A model generated the notes under the pieces. That model had not been told where the DNA came from, did not search any database, and was given only the letters and a program-made list of their open reading frames with translations. From NCBI RefSeq assembly GCF_001522545.3, contig NC_031774.1:23655884-23719883 (forward strand): 64,000 nucleotides of DNA, in the 5' to 3' direction. Shown one piece after another: positions 59,874 through 64,000 of the stretch; within the stretch, counting starts at the first letter, position 1, and each line of letters opens with the position of its first letter. The DNA comes from Parus major. Lineage: Eukaryota > Chordata > Aves > Passeriformes > Paridae. Made by a program: the position numbers and the translations under genes.

Positions 59874-62800
59874 TCTTGAGCAGAAGTTGGGGATTTGGAG
59901 TGAAAAGATGCTATCATGTTCTAGAAAAGCAGTCCTCGATACCTTATCCAGTTATTTTCTGTCAGCTTAAGCCTGTGCAGCAGTCAGGTATTTTTGTTTA
60001 CAAATCAAAGATGCTTTATAGTTGGGTAATATGTCCAGAGGAAAGCAGTCCGTGAAGGAAGACTTCACCTTGTGAAGTATCTTATTTGATATTCTAGGGA
60101 TTTTTAATCTTTCAAAGCAATGTTATGAATGGAAATATTTGGCAGAAGGGGATTTCTGTTACTAGCAGTATGGCAGCCATGTTGTCCTTTCCAGTTGCTG
60201 TGAGGGCAGTGGGTCACAGTGGATTTATTTTCACACAGTGAAAGGGAGTTTTAACGCATTTTTATCTGCTGAGAACTCGCTTCTCTGCTGTGTTTCTTGA
60301 GAGTGAGCGATGACATAGCTGCCTTATGCATCAGAGCAGGGGACCCAATTTGTGTTCCTGCTGTGGTGGCTAGTGACTCCATTGCTGCTTCCCAAAGGGA
60401 CACAGAGTCACAAACACAGGTACTGGCTTGTGCCACCAGAAGCAGAATGCATCTGGCAGTTTTTGTCAGGTGTGTTTAGTCCTGACCGCTGCGCTTGAAC
60501 TCACGTCAGACTCACATCAAAGATTGTGAAGTGTTTCTGAAGTAGTTATTGAGGAATAGTAACTTTTCAGAATACTTTATTTATATCCATAGGAATTGTA
60601 TATTTTCACACAACACTCTCAGTCAGATTTGCCAAAGTTAACATGGACATTAATTTGATTTTGGTTGTCCATCCAGCAACAAGTTTAGTATTTGCTGTAA
60701 TCTGTTGTGCTGTGATTTGGATAATGCAGCTCAATTTCAAGTGAGCAAACACCTGACTTCAACTGATCCATGTCAATTTCATTGTTCTTCAGTTTGTGTG
60801 AGATATTAATATAAAAAGGCTTGCATTTAAGTGTCAGACAATGTGAAATACACTTTGTTTTTATGTTTTTGGAAAAATTAATTTGAGCTCCAGTCTTACA
60901 AGAAGTCATGTTATTTAGCACTAAGTCCTGCAGAAGTTAGAGAGAATAGCTGAATGCCTTAAATCAGAATCTATACAAGTAGCAGCAGGAATAGGACCTC
61001 CAAGCTTCTAATGTGGGAAAGTAGCTTCTTTGTAATCACCATAATCAGCTAATATCTAGGTCTGTGTGGCAAAATTATACTTCTTTTAGTAAGTGTTCAG
61101 AAATCTGCTAACTATGAATTCATAATTCACATGTGCGTCATAGTTGTGCAGAAAAACACCCAGAGCCTAAAAATGTTCGTTCCTTCACCTGTACAAATTA
61201 TATATATATTACTGATATTTAGGTGGTAATAGCTTCCTTGAGGCAGGATTGTATTTTGTCAGGACTGATACTTTGTACACACTATATGTTGCTGACACTG
61301 TTTAAAACTGATACAAAAAGGTGAAGAGATTAAAACCTTACCAATTCTGTAATTGTAAAGGACTTGGTAAACAGTAATACAGTTTTCTTTAAGTGTTCCC
61401 AGGCCCTTCACAGCCCACGTGGAGCAAATTGCTGACAGGACACGCACTTAGCTGAAATAGTTACTATTAGTATCTTGGCATGATTAGAAAGGCTGACATT
61501 GTTGCTGTGCAAGGATGAACTTCCCTTTCATTGGCTGATTGGTTGGGCCTACACAACAGGCAAGAGAATAAACCAAGATAAATCTATACATAGTGAAAAA
61601 ATGATGTATCTTGTCCTTTGAGAACATTTCACTCTTTGTAGAGAGCCTGCGACAGTGCCCTTTGTAACGCCGCTGTATCAGGGTATCCTAGATAAGGAAA
61701 GTGAGAAGTAGGGATGTACAAAAGGTTTTGATGCATAGTTGTAAAGAAAAACTTCAGTAAGTACTTCTTATCTCATAAGAGCACATCTGTCCTGATCTGT
61801 GAAGAAACTGTGGCCCTGCTCAAGCCAATGGGGAATTTCACAGCTGAACTGAGAGTACCAGGATTTCATTCTTTTCCCCCCAAAATATAGTTTTAAGTGG
61901 ATTTTGCAGGCCTGAAGCACTGGACAAAATTTGAAGAATCTATCACCTATTTAAGGTGCTGCTGGTGATCACTGGGGGATCCTCACACTGGGTACTTAGC
62001 CTCCCAGTGTCTTTGCTATGCCTTTAAAAAGTGGCTAATATTGAGCTCTTGTAATTCTTTGTAAGAACTTGGAATCTATTTATTCAGGGCTTTTACTTAA
62101 TTTGTTAGCATAACAAAATTTTGCATGAAAGCCCAAAATTAGTCCTTGATATGTCCAAGGAATACTTTCTGTCACTATCCCTCTTGCCAGTATGATAAAA
62201 CTGTTCCCATTGAGATATTTAGTCTGGAATTCGAACAACCTGACTTGTGATGGACTTAAAAAAAAATGAAGCCCAAACAATTAAAAGCACAATAAAAAAC
62301 CAACCCCCCACCCTCACTAACAAACCTTTTTTGTAACTCTATAAAAGGACTACAATGGCCTATATTACTAATGAACCTTTTGGTAATTTGCATCTAGCTG
62401 GAGCTCCAGATATCATTTCAATGCTGCTTAGCTTGCAGTAATTGTCTCTGATAAGCTTCTTCATCGCGTAAATCTATTGTGTGTAGCATGAATTTGCTGT
62501 ATTAAGGATGGTTTCGTCCTTTCCACCCCAAATGGAAAGGATGTGGCTACCTGAGCTTTTCTTTTTACTCTTTCAGAGAGTACATTCTGGTCAGAAATAG
62601 ATTGGGAAGCACTAGCAGGGTTTGTGCTGTTTCTGAATACCAGGTACATTGCCCTTGAATCAACTGCAGTTCTTCTTCCAAGGAGGAATCCCACCACGTT
62701 ATACCTCCTATTTTGCCGTCCTAGATAATCGTGCTGAAGTCAGTGGATTTGTCACTATGTAACTTGTTTCAGAATCAAACATAGTTTCCATTTTCTACGT

Positions 62801-63359
62801 GCAATTTGGCGTATTTCACCTGCTCTACTTTCTTTTGAATGTCAACCTCTGAAATAAACATGGAAAAACCCTCGCGTCTCATAATTCTTATCCATGTGTG
62901 GCAGTTTCTTCTTGCCATAAGACTTACAATGTCTTCTTCCACCTTCTTGCAGGAATTATGTTTGGATGCCTTGCTGTTGATGAAGAACTTGTATAGTGTT
63001 TAGTGTAATGAAATATTTTTTTTCCTGTGATATTGAGCTGCTGTCTTTGCAGTCAGTCAAAACCCAGTGGTGTTGGCCTGTTAGATGCAGGTGCCAGGTT
63101 AGTGCCCTACTGTGATAACAGTATCTTCCCAGCTGCAAAGTTGATTTGTTGGGTGCAGGTCAGTGATATTGTGAATACCTACCTCAGGTTGTATTGCACT
63201 GACATTGTCATTGCAACAAAAGTGCATGAGAAAAAATGCTGATTTTATGTTTGCTCCTTCCTGAACTAAGATAAAATCATACTATTCCTCACCATTTGAG
63301 AGGGACCTTCTTTCTGGCTTCCTTTTGCTAACTTAGTCCACACTACTGTGCTCATGTGG

Positions 63360-63391
63360 TTTTTTTTTTTTGTTTTTGTTTTTTTTTTGTT
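63360..63391. repeat. T-rich low-complexity tract
   Basis: Twelve, five and ten T separated by G. Simple sequence. Confidence 0.9.
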
Positions 63392-63844
63392 AAAAAAATG
63401 CTGTTTTTTCTTCATATTAAATTCATTAATATACTGGGTGATTTCATCATCATGTATATAGATCATCTCACTCTAAGACTTTTGAAAACTTTAAGGAAGG
63501 GCAGAAGTATCTGTTAAATCCCTGTTTGTGTGTAGAAACTACTATACATTAGACATGCCAATACTTAACTGTCACTTATACCAGAAGCTCCACTCATTTC
63601 TTCAGAAACTCTTGCATAAATTGGGAAATGGAGTTAAATATTATCTTCATATTTTAAAACATATTTTTTCCATATTCCCACATATGCAGGATGCATTTTA
63701 ATCCTTCACCTATGACACCTCTTTGGTATTCCAATAGGCAGTAAAACTCATATGGGTTTCTTGGGGATCAGAAGTTGTATTAGAAGGGGACTTAAAATTA
63801 TATAATAAATGTTCTGGTATACTTCTGGTCCTCATGGCTTCTGT

Positions 63845-63860
63845 CCCCCCCCCGCCCCCC
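63845..63860. repeat. Poly-C run
   Basis: Nine C, one G, six C in AT-rich DNA. Confidence 0.9.
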
Positions 63861-64000
63861 ACTGGATAATAGCCAGAGTTTAAATTGATAGGAACTGTGA
63901 TTTTTCTCAAAGACATTATAAAAAGGAAAAAAAAAACCACCAAAAACTATTCTCAGAATGGCAAGGAGAGGAATATGTAAGGACAAAGTAATGAGAGGAG

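Larger units (their letters stand above)
53861..64000 (+). other. PHF21A: Presumed PHF21A intron 1 (partial)
   Basis: AT-rich DNA with no convincing coding frame and no recognised CR1 copy, in contrast to the 28-50 kb region. By eye the plus strand is richer in T than A, the skew usual for introns transcribed rightward. I looked for the conserved PHF21A N-terminus (human MELQTLQEALK) and did not find it. Contents: T-rich tracts, a poly-G run, a 16-bp duplication, an RFX-like motif and the ZNF143-type pair. Confidence 0.5.

Noticed and set aside
1..64000. CRISPR arrays, operons, phage or insertion-sequence content, endogenous retrovirus LTRs
   Set aside because: None were seen. The short tandem arrays have no spacer structure, and no primer-binding site, gag/pol motif or LTR pair was recognised. 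The only mobile DNA identified is CR1 and MIR.

Overview
This is a stretch of vertebrate nuclear genome, almost certainly from a bird. The visible evidence is several CR1 LINE fragments, two of them ending in the CR1-type 8-bp tail (ATTCTATG/ATTCTATG), three worn MIR-type SINE remnants, isolated CpG islands in an AT-rich background, no operon-like gene packing, and assembly gaps (runs of N) sitting in the most GC-rich spots. There is no prokaryotic, plasmid or phage signal.

Only one protein-coding exon can be read with confidence. It is the first coding exon of CREB3L1 (OASIS) on the minus strand at 8550-8657, with a strong Kozak start and a consensus splice donor, inside a CpG island at about 8.2-9.25 kb. 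Everything to its left (1-8549) is intron 1; the bZIP and membrane-spanning exons lie off the left edge. In human 11p11.2, CREB3L1 stands head to head with PHF21A. That order predicts a plus-strand PHF21A promoter to the right, and a large CpG island at about 51.0-53.85 kb with two gaps is the natural candidate. If so, 53.83-64.0 kb is PHF21A intron 1; I found no PHF21A coding exon in it.

Layout: 1-8.5 kb CREB3L1 intron 1 (one CR1 fragment, a CCAT microsatellite, a poly-A run); 8.2-9.25 kb CREB3L1 promoter island and exon 1; 9.25-26.6 kb intergenic, with a possible cis-regulatory cluster (CRE, AP-1, RFX X-box) at 15.55-15.76 kb and a CR1 reverse-transcriptase fragment at 16.5-17.5 kb; 26.6-27.97 kb a second, orphan CpG island with a 940-N gap and no assigned gene; 28-51 kb intergenic with five recognisable CR1 copies, an older CR1/L3-like copy and two MIR remnants; 51.0-53.85 kb the presumed PHF21A island; 53.85-64 kb AT-rich intron-like DNA, with an inverted pair of ZNF143/THAP11-type motifs at 59.78-59.87 kb.

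Most other open reading frames are chance: they sit in CpG islands, cross N gaps, or come from CR1. I did not find a convincing new biological system. The items most worth a second look are the inverted ZNF143-type pair, the orphan CpG island, the CRE/AP-1/RFX cluster, and a 321-codon open frame that runs through a CR1 fragment into flanking DNA on both sides. Approximate repeat boundaries and all family names are by eye and memory, not by database search.
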